Positions 7,482 through 15,245 of a DNA stretch of 64,000 bases are shown piece after piece. Numbering within the stretch: position 1 is the stretch's first letter; the number at the start of each line of letters is the position of its first letter. The stretch comes from Actinopolymorpha singaporensis (lineage in GTDB: Bacteria; Actinomycetota; Actinomycetes; Propionibacteriales; Actinopolymorphaceae): the NCBI RefSeq assembly GCF_900104745.1, contig NZ_LT629732.1, positions 5,939,981 through 6,003,980 on the forward strand. The letters are read 5' to 3'. The position numbers and the translations under genes are program-made. Below the pieces are notes generated by a model. The model did not search any database and was not told where the DNA came from. It was given only the letters and a program-made list of their open reading frames with translations.

Positions 7482-8485
7482 GCCGGAACCTTCGGATAGG
7501 CGTCGTCGAGGATGCCGGCCAGTCGCCGGCTTACGGAGGGGGCGGCGAAGCTCGCGGTCAGCGCCGCGCGGTTGACCTCGCCGAAGTCGGCCAGGGTCCA
7601 GCCGAACGCCTCGGTCAACCGGGCATACTCCCTGGTCAGGTCGATGTCGGTGACCGCCCTGGTGTCGGTGCTGACACTCACCGGGACGCCCGCGGCCCGC
7701 AGCGCGCCGACCGGGTGCGCGGCGTAGCTCGCGACCGCTCCGGTCTGGACGTTGCAGCTCGGGCACACCTCCAGGTGGACCCCCTCGGCCGCCAGCCGGG
7801 CCAGCAGGTCGGGGTCCTCGACCGAACGGACGCCGTGACCGATGCGCCGGGTGGTGGTCTTGTCCAGTGCCTCCGTCACGCTGTCCGGACCGCCGCCCTC
7901 GCCCGCGTGCACGGTCACGCCGAGACCCGCGTCGGCGGCCAAGTCGAACGCCGGCAGGTGGGTGTCGAGCGGGTGGCGGGCCTCGTCGCCGGCGATGTCG
8001 AACGCGACCACCGGGCCGATCCGGGCATGGTGCACCGCCAGCCGCGCCGTACGCAGGCTCCGCTCGGTGTCGTAGTCGCGCAACGTGCACAGGATCAGGC
8101 CTGCGTCGATGCCGGTCGCCTCGGTCTGGCGTACGGTCTCGTCGCTGACGGCCGCGACCACCTCGTCGGCGGACAGGCCGTCCTCCACGTGCACCATCGG
8201 CGCGAACCGGAGTTCGGCGTACGCCACGCCGTCGGCGGCGAGCTGGGCGAAAGCGTCTTCCACCGCGATGCGCAGCGCTCGCTCGGACTGCAGGACGGCG
8301 CGGTAGTCGAACGTGTAGGTGAGGTAGTCGCCGAGGGAGTCGCAGACCGGCGGGGCGACGAAGTGCCGGTCGTAGTGCTCACGGGAGATACGGGGATCGA
8401 TCCGGCGTACGGCGTCGTAGCTCAGGCCGCAGTCGAGGTGGCTGTGCAACTCGATCTTGGGCAGGGCGCGCAGCTCGTCGGTCAT
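7478..8485 (-). CDS. add: Adenosine deaminase (adenosine/AMP deaminase superfamily)
   Basis: Catalyses hydrolytic deamination of adenosine to inosine; 335 residues, the usual family length. The zinc-site motifs are visible: HSHLDCG (His14, His16), VHAGEGG with the catalytic Glu, RIGHGVRS, and the metal-binding Asp in VSVSTDTRAV. The residue after that Asp is Thr instead of the Asp common in E. coli-type enzymes. Actinobacterial homologues also vary here, so activity is not excluded. The start ATG 8483-8485 has a strong GGAGGAGGTG site. The downstream HAD phosphatase overlaps its stop. It is divergent from a second family member, with 149 bases between the starts. Confidence 0.85.
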   Translation of the reverse strand: MTDELRALPKIELHSHLDCGLSYDAVRRIDPRISREHYDRHFVAPPVCDSLGDYLTYTFDYRAVLQSERALRIAVEDAFAQLAADGVAYAELRFAPMVHVEDGLSADEVVAAVSDETVRQTEATGIDAGLILCTLRDYDTERSLRTARLAVHHARIGPVVAFDIAGDEARHPLDTHLPAFDLAADAGLGVTVHAGEGGGPDSVTEALDKTTTRRIGHGVRSVEDPDLLARLAAEGVHLEVCPSCNVQTGAVASYAAHPVGALRAAGVPVSVSTDTRAVTDIDLTREYARLTEAFGWTLADFGEVNRAALTASFAAPSVSRRLAGILDDAYPKVPA

Positions 8486-8621
8486 GTGGACACCTCCTCC
8501 GGCGGGCACGTTACACAGCGTGGCTCGCCGTTCCGAGGGGATAAACGCTCTCCAAGCGGGACTCACCGCAGTATCTGACAATCCGATGGCAGGTTCGCCG
8601 CCCGGGCCCAGCCGGCTGTGC

Positions 8622-8627
8622 GAGACT
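8622..8627 (+). promoter_or_regulatory. Candidate -10 element for a leaderless transcript
   Basis: GAGACT ends seven bases before the ATG at 8635, and there is no purine-rich ribosome-binding site between them. This spacing is typical of leaderless actinobacterial mRNAs. No -35 match is evident. Confidence 0.35.
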
Positions 8628-8634
8628 CCCGGCC

Positions 8635-9759
8635 ATGCCCACGCCCGAGCCGCACCTGTCCGCCGTCTCCTCAACGGACGTTCCCGGCGCCGCCGCGAAC
8701 ACCGCCGGCGCGACGAGCCTTCCGGCTGCCGTCCCGCACCGGCACGAGGCCTTCCTCGCGGGACTGCCGAAGGCGGAACTGCACGTGCACCACGTCGGCT
8801 CGGCGTCCCCGCGCGTCGTGGCCGAGCTCGCCGCGCGGCACCCGAAAGCGGGCGTGCCGGCCGACGAGGCGAAGCTGGCGGAGTACTTCACGTTCACCGA
8901 CTTCGCGCACTTCATCACCGTCTACCTCAGCGTGGTCGACCTGGTCCGCGACGCCGAGGACGTCCGCACCCTGACGTACGGCGTGGCCGAGAACATGCGG
9001 GCTCAGGGCATCCGGTACGCCGAACTCACCGTCACGCCGTACTCCCACATCCACCGCGGCATCCCCGGCGAGGCGTTCATGGAGGCGATCGAGGACGCGC
9101 GGCTGACCGCCGAACGCGACCTCGGCCTGGTCCTGCGATGGTGCTTCGACATCTCCGGCGAGTCCGGGATCCCGGCCGCCGACGTCACCCTGGACGCCGC
9201 CACTCGGCTGGCACCCGAAGGCCTGGTCAGCTTCGGGCTCGGCGGCCCGGAGATCGGCGTCGGGCGCCCGCAGTTCAAGCCGCACTTCGACGCGGCACGC
9301 GCGACGGGCCTGCACAGCGTGCCGCACGCCGGTGAGACGACCGGGCCGGAAACGATCTGGGACGCAATCAACTATCTCGGCGCCGAACGCATCGGGCACG
9401 GCACCTCCGCGACCCGCGATCCCGACCTGCTCGCTCACCTCGCCGAGCAGCGGATTCCGCTCGAGGTGTGCCCCACCTCGAACATCGCCACCCGCGCGGT
9501 GCCCACGCTGGCCGAGCACCCGTTGGCGGACATGGTCGCAGCCGGCTGCCTGGTCACCGTCAACTCCGACGACCCGCCGATGTTCGCCACCGACCTCAAC
9601 CGTGAGTACGCCGTGGCGGCCGACCTGCTCGGCCTGGACGAGTACGGAATCGCCGCCCTGGCCAAGAACGCCGTCACCGCGTCGTTCGCACCCGAGGATG
9701 TCAAGGCGCGCTTGACAGCGGAGATCGACGGCTACGTCACGAGCTGGACCTCCTCGTAG
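8635..9759 (+). CDS. Adenosine-deaminase-family protein (second, divergent paralogue)
   Basis: A 374-residue amidohydrolase of the adenosine deaminase superfamily, with a disordered N-terminal stretch of about 35 residues. Metal and catalytic motifs are intact: ELHVHHVGSASP (HxH), VPHAGETTGPETIW, RIGHGTSAT, and VTVNSDDPPMF with both Asp residues. It differs strongly from its neighbour at 7478-8485, so it is not a recent duplicate. Family members deaminate adenosine, adenine or 6-aminodeoxyfutalosine (menaquinone pathway), and sequence alone does not decide here. No other futalosine-pathway gene is in the window. The last 23 bases overlap the convergent gene that ends at 9737. Confidence 0.8.
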   Translation: MPTPEPHLSAVSSTDVPGAAANTAGATSLPAAVPHRHEAFLAGLPKAELHVHHVGSASPRVVAELAARHPKAGVPADEAKLAEYFTFTDFAHFITVYLSVVDLVRDAEDVRTLTYGVAENMRAQGIRYAELTVTPYSHIHRGIPGEAFMEAIEDARLTAERDLGLVLRWCFDISGESGIPAADVTLDAATRLAPEGLVSFGLGGPEIGVGRPQFKPHFDAARATGLHSVPHAGETTGPETIWDAINYLGAERIGHGTSATRDPDLLAHLAEQRIPLEVCPTSNIATRAVPTLAEHPLADMVAAGCLVTVNSDDPPMFATDLNREYAVAADLLGLDEYGIAALAKNAVTASFAPEDVKARLTAEIDGYVTSWTSS

Positions 9760-10087
9760 TCAGCGCACGCCTCTGCGCGGCATCAGGAGCGTGAGGAGGG
9801 CGGGAGGCTGCGCCGTCCGGTCGTAAGACGACCACTCCGCGATCCAGATCGACGCCGAACGGCGGAGCGCCCTGCGGGTCCTCCTCGCGGATCAGCGAGA
9901 CCGACTCCCGGTGTTCAAGCTCGGTTCGCTTCGTCGCGTGGAAGACCGCCGTGAACTCGTTCAGGTACGTCGACGACAGCGGCGTGCCCTGCCGCCTGCC
10001 ACGGCGCTGCTGCACCTTGTCGTACGCCCAGAAGACGACGAGGAGGACGACCACCGCCGGAATGGTCAGGCCGAAGACCAGCTCCAC
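9737..10087 (-). CDS. Small membrane-anchored DUF6191-like protein
   Basis: About 116 residues from GTG 10085-10087. One N-terminal membrane helix (LVFGLTIPAVVVLLVVFWAY) is followed by a basic RRGRRQG linker and a soluble tail with STYLNEFTAVFHATKRTELEHRESVSLIREE, a block seen in actinobacterial DUF6191 proteins. Function is unknown. The ribosome-binding site is weak, so the start is provisional. It converges with the second adenosine deaminase paralogue, the two stops overlapping by 23 bases, and is divergent from the PPOX gene 91 bases away. Confidence 0.6.
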   Translation of the reverse strand: MELVFGLTIPAVVVLLVVFWAYDKVQQRRGRRQGTPLSSTYLNEFTAVFHATKRTELEHRESVSLIREEDPQGAPPFGVDLDRGVVVLRPDGAASRPPHAPDAAQRRALTTRRSSS

Positions 10088-10166
10088 AGGTTCACGGTAA
10101 CCGGCGATCGGGCGATCGGTGTCCGGAAACGCGACGCAACTCCGCACAGGTGCCGGTGGCCGCTCG

Positions 10167-10172
10167 TAGGCT
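10167..10172 (+). promoter_or_regulatory. Candidate -10 element for the PPOX gene
   Basis: TAGGCT lies six bases before the ATG at 10179, without an intervening ribosome-binding site, which suggests leaderless transcription. No convincing -35 is visible. Confidence 0.35.
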
Positions 10173-10178
10173 CCAGAC

Positions 10179-10631
10179 ATGAACGATCTCACCGCGTTCG
10201 CGGAGCTGGTTCCCCTCGACCACGGCCTGTGCGTGCTCAGCACATTGCGGCGCGACGGCGGCATCCAGTCGTCGGTCGTCAACGCCGGCGTCCTGGAGCA
10301 CCCGCTACGCGGCGGGCAGGTGGTCGGGTTGGTCGCCATCGGCGGATCACGCAAGCTGAGCAACCTGCGCGCCGACCCCCGCGCCACGGTCGTCGTCCGG
10401 GCCGGCTGGCAGTGGGCGGCGGTCGAGGGCGACGTCGACCTCATCGGACCCGACGACCCGCATCCCGACGTCGACACCGAGGCACTGCGGTTGTTGTTGC
10501 GCGAGGTGTTCTCGGCGGCGGGTGGTACGCACGACGACTGGGACACCTACGACCGGGTGATGGCACAGGAGCGGCGGGCTGCCGTGCTCGTCGTCCCGCG
10601 CCGCGTCTATACGAACGCGCAGACCTCGTGA
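10179..10631 (+). CDS. Pyridoxamine 5'-phosphate oxidase-like (PPOX/F420 split-barrel) protein
   Basis: A 150-residue split beta-barrel flavin/F420-binding protein. The N-terminal strands CVLSTLRRDGGIQSSVVNAGV, the GGSRKLSNLRADPRATVVV block and WQWAAVEGDVDLI are typical of small PPOX-class F420-dependent oxidoreductases and related proteins. The usual role is reduction of small molecules with F420 or FMN, but the actual substrate is not predictable. Its TGA overlaps the GTG of the next gene (10628-10631), so the two are probably translated together. Confidence 0.8.
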   Translation: MNDLTAFAELVPLDHGLCVLSTLRRDGGIQSSVVNAGVLEHPLRGGQVVGLVAIGGSRKLSNLRADPRATVVVRAGWQWAAVEGDVDLIGPDDPHPDVDTEALRLLLREVFSAAGGTHDDWDTYDRVMAQERRAAVLVVPRRVYTNAQTS

Positions 10632-10981
10632 ACCGAGACGACGTGCTGGCCACCTGCGCCGCGATGCCCGGCGCGGTCGAGGACTATCCCTTCGGTGAGG
10701 GCGTGGCGGTGTTCAAGGTCGGCGGCAGGATGTTCGCCCTCGTGCCGCTCGAGGGCAACCCGACCACGAATCTCAAGTGCGACCCGGACCTGGCGCTGGA
10801 GCTGCGGGCACGCCACCCGTCCGTGCGCCCCGGCTACCACCAGAACAAGCGGCACTGGAACACCGTCGAACTCGACGGCTCCGTCGACGACGACGAACTG
10901 CGCTGGATGATCGACCATTCGTACGAACTGGTCCTCGCCAAGCTCCCACGGGCCGTCCGCGCCCGGATCCCCACGTACTGA
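10628..10981 (+). CDS. MmcQ/YjbR family protein
   Basis: A 117-residue protein with the YjbR (CyaY-like fold) signature: DYPFGEGVAVFKVGGRMFALV, then LKCDPDLALELRARHPSVRPGYHQNKRHWNTVELDG and a DDELRWMIDHSYELV C-terminus. The family is often called DNA-binding, but function is not established. It begins at GTG 10628, overlapping the PPOX stop by four bases, and ends the two-gene unit. Confidence 0.85.
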   Translation: MNRDDVLATCAAMPGAVEDYPFGEGVAVFKVGGRMFALVPLEGNPTTNLKCDPDLALELRARHPSVRPGYHQNKRHWNTVELDGSVDDDELRWMIDHSYELVLAKLPRAVRARIPTY

Positions 10982-11079
10982 CCTTTCCCAGAACGCCTCT
11001 CGGCGCCGGGTGCATGGGTGATCCTCAGGCGGCTGTGACCACGCCTTCGCGATGCCGCCGAGCCCGAGGGAGACCGGCG

Positions 11080-11348
11080 ATGCGCACACTGTCCGAACAG
11101 GTCGTCGTGGTCGCCGGCGCGTCCAGCGGAATCGGCCGCGCCACCGCCGCCGAGTTCGCCTCCGCGGGTGCACGTGTGGTGGCCGCCGCGCGTGGCCGCG
11201 AGGGCCTCGACTCGCTGGTGGAGGAGCACCCGGGGTCGGTCGTCGGCGTACCCACCGACGTCGCCGACCTGTCGTCGGTGACGGCGCCGACGTGGCGGTA
11301 AGCCTTTTCGGCCGCATCGACACGTCGGTGAACGTCGCCGCCGTCTGA
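11080..11348 (+). pseudogene. Short-chain dehydrogenase remnant (frameshifted and truncated)
   Basis: From ATG 11080 the frame encodes a normal SDR start: VVVAGASSGIGRATAAEFA (TGxxxGIG-like), then VVAAARGREGLDSL and PTDVADLSSVT. It hits a stop at 11299-11301 after 73 codons. The matching next SDR element, FGRIDTSVNVAAV, is in another frame (11310-11345) and is followed at once by TGA 11346-11348. The helix between them is shortened, and the catalytic Ser-Tyr-Lys part is gone. So there are at least one frameshift or small deletion and loss of about 60% of the gene. The break lies at the left edge of the proposed genomic-island scar. Confidence 0.8.
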
Positions 11349-11807
11349 ACACCGCGCCGAGTGACCGTCAGCTCGCGTGCGACCGCGTGGCGTCATGTCA
11401 ACTGGTGGTTGTCACTGTCCAGAACGGAGCCTGTAAGGCCGCGATGGCCGTTGTGGGCCAACTTCGCTCATCATGATCGATCCCGGTGTACGTGGTTAGA
11501 CCACGGTGCAGTAGCGTTCGGGCACCCGACCCGCTGGTCCACATCACTGCACCCGGCGTTCCCCCGTCGCTGGTGAGTGGTGACCTCCGTGTGGTCCAGC
11601 GGGTCGGGCTCAGCGCTGCGACTGCGCGGCTCACCTGAGCATCTGCTGTGGCTGGTCGTCCGTTCGAAGATGCACCGACGTCGCCCGATCGCCGTCAGCG
11701 AGTCCGACGAACCCGGTCTAGTCTTCCCGAAACCTCGACCGAGGCCACTGCCCTCCCAGTGGCGGCAACGGTGTGAGGAGAATCCGGCAGCGGCGTTGGG
11801 ATTTTCG
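11349..11807. other. Gene-free stretch at left edge of island scar
   Basis: About 460 bases with no convincing gene and visibly lower G+C than the flanks. It contains the first of two related 28-base elements (11493-11520). Short open frames on both strands here lack protein-like composition. Confidence 0.5.
11493..11520 (+). repeat. 28-base element, copy 1 (promoter-like)
   Basis: TGGT, ten variable bases, then TGCAGTAGCGTTCG. The same arrangement with identical spacing recurs at 12540-12567; the last 14 bases are identical and TGGT is identical. Both copies precede plus-strand genes. Confidence 0.6.
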
Positions 11808-12524
11808 ATGGACGGGGCAGACGGCCAACGGCTCGCGGAAGCGCTCGACGGGTTGACACATGCCCTGTGGAACCACGAGCCACCCGAGGCGTCCCTCGCC
11901 TGGCTGACCAGGGCCGCCGTGACGGCAGTGCCCGGCGCTGTGGCAGCCGGTATCACGCTGCGCGACCAGAAGGGCGCGCTGGAAAGTTTCGCGGTCACCG
12001 CGGACTTCGTGATGGAAGTGGACGCGGTGCAGTACCGCTCCGGCGAGGGCCCCTGCGTCGCGTCGCTGCGCCATGGGCCGGTTCACCTGGTCAACGACAT
12101 GGCCGCTGATCCGCGCTGGCCGACGTTCGCTCCCGCGGCGGTGGCCCTGGGCGTCGGCGGCATGCTGTCGGCGCACATGTTCGCCTGGGACGGCATGGCC
12201 GGCTCCCTGAACTTCTACGCCGACCGCTCGGACGCCTTCGCCACAGGCGCGGAAGCCGTCGGGCTCATGTACGCGTCCCAGCTCGCCATGACGTACGCCC
12301 TCAGCCGGCAGTCGACTCGGCTGCGGGACGCGCTGGCCAGCCGGACCGAGATCGGCGCGGCGCTCGGGATCCTGATGGAACGCCACCACCTCACCAAGGA
12401 CCAGGCATTCGTCCTGCTGCGGAAGCGTTCACAGCACCACAACACCAAGTTGCGCGAGGTCGCCCGGCAGGTTGTTCGGGTGCAGCAGAGCGGGCGGGTG
12501 CCGGACTTCGGCGTGAACATCTGA
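11808..12524 (+). CDS. GAF and ANTAR domain-containing protein
   Basis: About 238 residues from ATG 11808. A GAF sensor domain (residues about 15-145, with FRSGEGPC-like YRSGEGPCVASLRHG and a GMLSAHMF strand) is followed by an ANTAR RNA-binding domain (about 165-225: RTEIGAALGILMERHHLTKDQAF). ANTAR proteins act as antiterminators by binding paired hexaloop RNA hairpins; the GAF ligand is unknown. The start is uncertain: the frame is open back to 11577, GAGGAG lies at 11775-11780, and TTG 11796 is another option. It lies inside the proposed tRNA-Ala island scar. Confidence 0.75.
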   Translation: MDGADGQRLAEALDGLTHALWNHEPPEASLAWLTRAAVTAVPGAVAAGITLRDQKGALESFAVTADFVMEVDAVQYRSGEGPCVASLRHGPVHLVNDMAADPRWPTFAPAAVALGVGGMLSAHMFAWDGMAGSLNFYADRSDAFATGAEAVGLMYASQLAMTYALSRQSTRLRDALASRTEIGAALGILMERHHLTKDQAFVLLRKRSQHHNTKLREVARQVVRVQQSGRVPDFGVNI

Positions 12525-12539
12525 CGTTCGGTGGATGAG

Positions 12540-12567
12540 TGGTCAACCCGGGCTGCAGTAGCGTTCG
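12540..12567 (+). repeat. 28-base element, copy 2 (promoter-like)
   Basis: TGGT, ten variable bases, then TGCAGTAGCGTTCG, matching copy 1 at 11493-11520. It ends 61 bases before the likely sulfotransferase start. Confidence 0.6.
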
Positions 12568-12628
12568 CGTGAGGCAGAATGCGCAGGTAGTGCGAGTGGA
12601 CTACCACAACCGGGGTAGCCGTGGGGAT

Positions 12629-13558
12629 GTGTCGGACTTTCGGCTTGTCTACATCGGGGGGCTGGGCCGCTCCGGCTCAACGGTGATCGAACGGCTCTTG
12701 GGTGAACTTCCCCAAGTCTGCTCTGTGGGTGAAGTGGCGCATCTGTGGCAGCGGATGTTGATCGATGGCGAAGCGTGCGGGTGCGGGGAGCCGTTCTTGC
12801 GGTGCGCGTTTTGGCGGGAGGTCGGCGAGGAGGCGTTCGGTGGGTGGTCCAGAGTCCGGCCATCGGACATTCTGCGACTGAAGGGATCGGTAGACCGGCT
12901 GCGCTTCCTACCGCGTCTCCTTCGGCGCGGCCTTCCGGCGGATCTTGCAGCGCGGGTGGATCGGTACACAGTGATGTACGACCGGCTGTACGCCGCGACG
13001 GCCCGGGTGGATGGAAGTCAGGTGGTCGTGGACGGCAGCAAACACGCGTCAATGGCTGCTTGCCTTAGCCATCGTTACGGCGCCGACGACCTGCGGATAG
13101 TGCACGTTGTCCGGGATCCGCGTGCAGTCGCCTACTCGTGGGCGAAACGGCGGGCCCGCCCAATGGCAACCGGCGTCAGCAAGGAAAGGGAGATGGCCCG
13201 GTACTCGCCCGGCCGCGCGGCCGTGCAGTGGAACGCGGAGAATACCGCTCTGACACTCCTTGCCCGCCGCGGGGTGCCGACCTTGCGTATCCGGTACGAG
13301 GACTTCGCGGCACGGCCGTGGGAGACTCTCGCCGAGATTTCCGGCTTCGCCGGCCTTGCTGACGAGGCGCCGTTGGGACCGAACCGTACTGCCGCTCTCT
13401 CCCCGACTCACGCTGTGTGCGGCAATCCCGCGTTGTGGCGCTCTGACCACATAACCGTCCGCGAGGACACCTCCTGGCGAAGCGAACTTGGTCTCCGCGA
13501 CCGCGCCCTCGTGTCCGTACTGACCGCACCAACCCGTCCCCTCTTCGGCTACCGATAG
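12629..13558 (+). CDS. Sulfotransferase family protein
   Basis: A PAPS-dependent sulfotransferase-fold protein of 309 residues. The 5'-phosphosulfate-binding loop is YIGGLGRSGSTVIERLL at residues about 7-24, and the 3'-phosphate-binding element is IVHVVRDPRAVAYSW at about 154. A Cys-rich patch (GEACGCGEPFLRCAFW) and a LRIRYEDFAARPWETL helix are typical of actinobacterial members. The acceptor is unknown. GTG 12629 puts the P-loop-like motif at the usual distance from the N-terminus; a longer frame from GTG 12539 is possible. Codon use is less GC-biased than in the surrounding housekeeping genes, consistent with horizontal acquisition. Confidence 0.8.
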   Translation: MSDFRLVYIGGLGRSGSTVIERLLGELPQVCSVGEVAHLWQRMLIDGEACGCGEPFLRCAFWREVGEEAFGGWSRVRPSDILRLKGSVDRLRFLPRLLRRGLPADLAARVDRYTVMYDRLYAATARVDGSQVVVDGSKHASMAACLSHRYGADDLRIVHVVRDPRAVAYSWAKRRARPMATGVSKEREMARYSPGRAAVQWNAENTALTLLARRGVPTLRIRYEDFAARPWETLAEISGFAGLADEAPLGPNRTAALSPTHAVCGNPALWRSDHITVREDTSWRSELGLRDRALVSVLTAPTRPLFGYR

Positions 13559-13647
13559 CCGATCAATCAGGCGAGAATCCTGGGCTTCTTTTGCCAACGG
13601 CGTTGCTGACAGGAAACCCGGACGACCATGGACGCCAGCCGACCGGG

Positions 13648-13815
13648 CGCACCGAGCGAGTCGAGCCCAGGAATCTCAACCGCAGCTTCATCAACCGCCG
13701 CGCGGTGGCTGGCGTGCGGGAGATCCGGCTGCATGACACTCGGCACACGTGTGGGTCGCTGTTGGCAGCTCTCGACGTGCATCCACCAGTGACGATGCCG
13801 ATTCTGAGGCATAGC
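13648..13815 (+). pseudogene. C-terminal fragment of a tyrosine recombinase (phage-type integrase)
   Basis: The frame reads VEPRNLNRSF, then GVREIRLHDTRHTCGSLLAA and ILRHS, which is the catalytic HxxR region of actinobacterial phage/ICE integrases. The N-terminal domains, the first catalytic Arg and the terminal Tyr are missing. After ILRHS the reading frame runs into the tRNA terminator hairpin. It sits 55 bases from tRNA-Ala and points toward it, the arrangement left by an integrative element that used the tRNA gene as its attachment site. Confidence 0.75.
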
Positions 13816-13825
13816 ACCGGGGGAG

Positions 13826-13861
13826 AAAAGAGGCCGGCCCCGATGCGGGAAACCGGCCTCT
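13826..13861 (-). terminator. Rho-independent terminator of tRNA-Ala
   Basis: On the minus strand AGAGGCCGG pairs with CCGGCCTCT (13853-13861 with 13829-13837) around a 15-nt loop, followed by TTTT-C. It begins 10 bases after the tRNA 3' end. Confidence 0.75.
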
Positions 13862-13868
13862 GACCTGC

Positions 13869-13943
<75 letters not shown>

Positions 13944-14068
13944 TTTGCCCGGGTGGGCGCGGCCTACTCTATCTGGTCCGCCCGGCACAGGCGAAACCAG
14001 GGCACCCCTGGAGATCCCGACCGTCCGCGGCGGCCCCGACCGACTTCGAAGCTACCCGGCCGGGCGCC

Positions 14069-14707
14069 TCAGCGGTCGTCGCTGAGCACAGGCTCGGGTA
14101 GGGTGCCGGCGTTCCACTCCACGATCCGCCAGCCTCGCCGGCCCGGCTCGCAGACCACCCACGCGCAGTTGCTCAGCCCGCCGAAGGCGTCCCAGTGCGC
14201 CGGCGCGAGACCGACAAGTCGGGCGACTCCGACCCGGGTGGCCAGGCCATGCGAGGCGACCACGACGGTCTCGCCGTCGGCGACGAGCTCGGTGGCCCGG
14301 CGGAACGCCTTCTCCGCGCGTTCGGCAACCTCGGCAACCGTCTCGCCGTCGCCGCCGCGCCGGACGTCCTCCCCCGCCTCCATCCGGGCGTGGAGGTCGG
14401 GGTGGCGGGCGGCGAACTCGACCTTCGTCAAGCCCGCCCAGGAGCCGACGTGGATCTCCCGAAGATCGGGGTCGTACGTCACTTCCAGCCCCGTCAGGCG
14501 GGCCAGCGCCGCCGCGGTCTGGGCGGCCCTGCGCAGGTCGCTGGCCACGATGGCGGCCGGGCGCAGGGCGGCGAGCCGGGCTGCGGCGTCCTCGGCCTGC
14601 CGCAGCCCCACCTCGTCCAGCGGGATGTCGGTCTGACCCTGGAAACGGTCCGCGAAGTTCCACCCGGTCCGCCCGTGTCGCCAGACCACCAACCTGCCCG
14701 CGGTCAC
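14069..14707 (-). CDS. Histidine phosphatase family protein (phosphoglycerate mutase-like)
   Basis: A 212-residue protein of the histidine phosphatase superfamily. The catalytic RHG motif is VVWRHGRTGWN near residue 10, with the FQGQTDIPLDEVG loop, the LRRAAQTAAAL Arg, the proton-donor Glu in REIHVGSWAG, and the second catalytic His in VVVASHGLATR. The family includes phosphoglycerate mutases and broad-specificity phosphatases, and the substrate is not clear. GTG 14707 overlaps the rsfS stop (GTGA, 14704-14707). Coupling of this gene to rsfS is common in actinobacteria. Confidence 0.85.
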   Translation of the reverse strand: MTAGRLVVWRHGRTGWNFADRFQGQTDIPLDEVGLRQAEDAAARLAALRPAAIVASDLRRAAQTAAALARLTGLEVTYDPDLREIHVGSWAGLTKVEFAARHPDLHARMEAGEDVRRGGDGETVAEVAERAEKAFRRATELVADGETVVVASHGLATRVGVARLVGLAPAHWDAFGGLSNCAWVVCEPGRRGWRIVEWNAGTLPEPVLSDDR

Positions 14708-15168
14708 GCGTCGGTTCCGGTGGGACGCGGTCCCTCCGCACCGGGGATACGGCCGGGCATGTCACCCGGCATGTCTCCGGCCAGGTCGCGGGGGCCACCG
14801 CCCACGGTGACGGCCTCGGGGAGCTTGATCTCGGGGCAGTCCCGCCACAGTCGTTCGAGCGCGTAGAAGGCGCGCTCCTCGACGTGCTGGACGTGGACGA
14901 CGAGATCGCCGTAGTCCATTAGGACCCAGCGGTTCTCCCGGTCGCCCTCGCGGCGGGAGGGCTTGTACCCGGCGGCGGCCAGTCGGTCCTGGATCTCCCG
15001 GACGATGGCGCCGACCTGACGGTCGTTGGTTGCGGAGCACAGAAGGAACGCGTCGGCGATGGCGAGCCGCTCGGAGACATCGAATGCGACGATGTCGCGG
15101 GCCAGCTTGTCAGAAGCGGCCCGGGCGGCCAGCTGTGCCAGCTCGACGGCTTCGGTCGTTGCGGGCAC
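14704..15168 (-). CDS. rsfS: Ribosome silencing factor RsfS
   Basis: RsfS (RsfA/Iojap/YbeB) binds uL14 on the 50S subunit and blocks subunit joining during starvation. About 154 residues from GTG 15168, with AAAGGA five bases upstream. The conserved core is AARAASDKLARDIVAFDVSE, AIADAFLLCSATNDRQVGAIV, the REGDRENRWVLMDYGDLVVHV strand and ERAFYALERLW. The C-terminal 35 residues are Gly/Pro/Asp-rich with a GDMPGDMPGRIPG repeat and are probably disordered. It lies between nadD and the histidine phosphatase, the usual order. Confidence 0.9.
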   Translation of the reverse strand: MPATTEAVELAQLAARAASDKLARDIVAFDVSERLAIADAFLLCSATNDRQVGAIVREIQDRLAAAGYKPSRREGDRENRWVLMDYGDLVVHVQHVEERAFYALERLWRDCPEIKLPEAVTVGGGPRDLAGDMPGDMPGRIPGAEGPRPTGTDA

Positions 15169-15245
15169 GAGGTCCTTTCTCGCCGATTCCGTGACGAACT
15201 TTTCGGAACGGCGTATCTGTTCGACGTAAGGTCCACTCCAGGATC

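Noticed and set aside
11300-11600. Second copy of the tRNA-Ala 3' end as an attachment site
   Set aside because: I scanned for the GGATTCGAACCCCT block near the left edge of the island and did not find it, so no att duplication is claimed.
11398-11634. Minus-strand frame of 78 codons in the island edge
   Set aside because: No start signal and no recognisable domain; it spans the 28-base element and looks non-coding.
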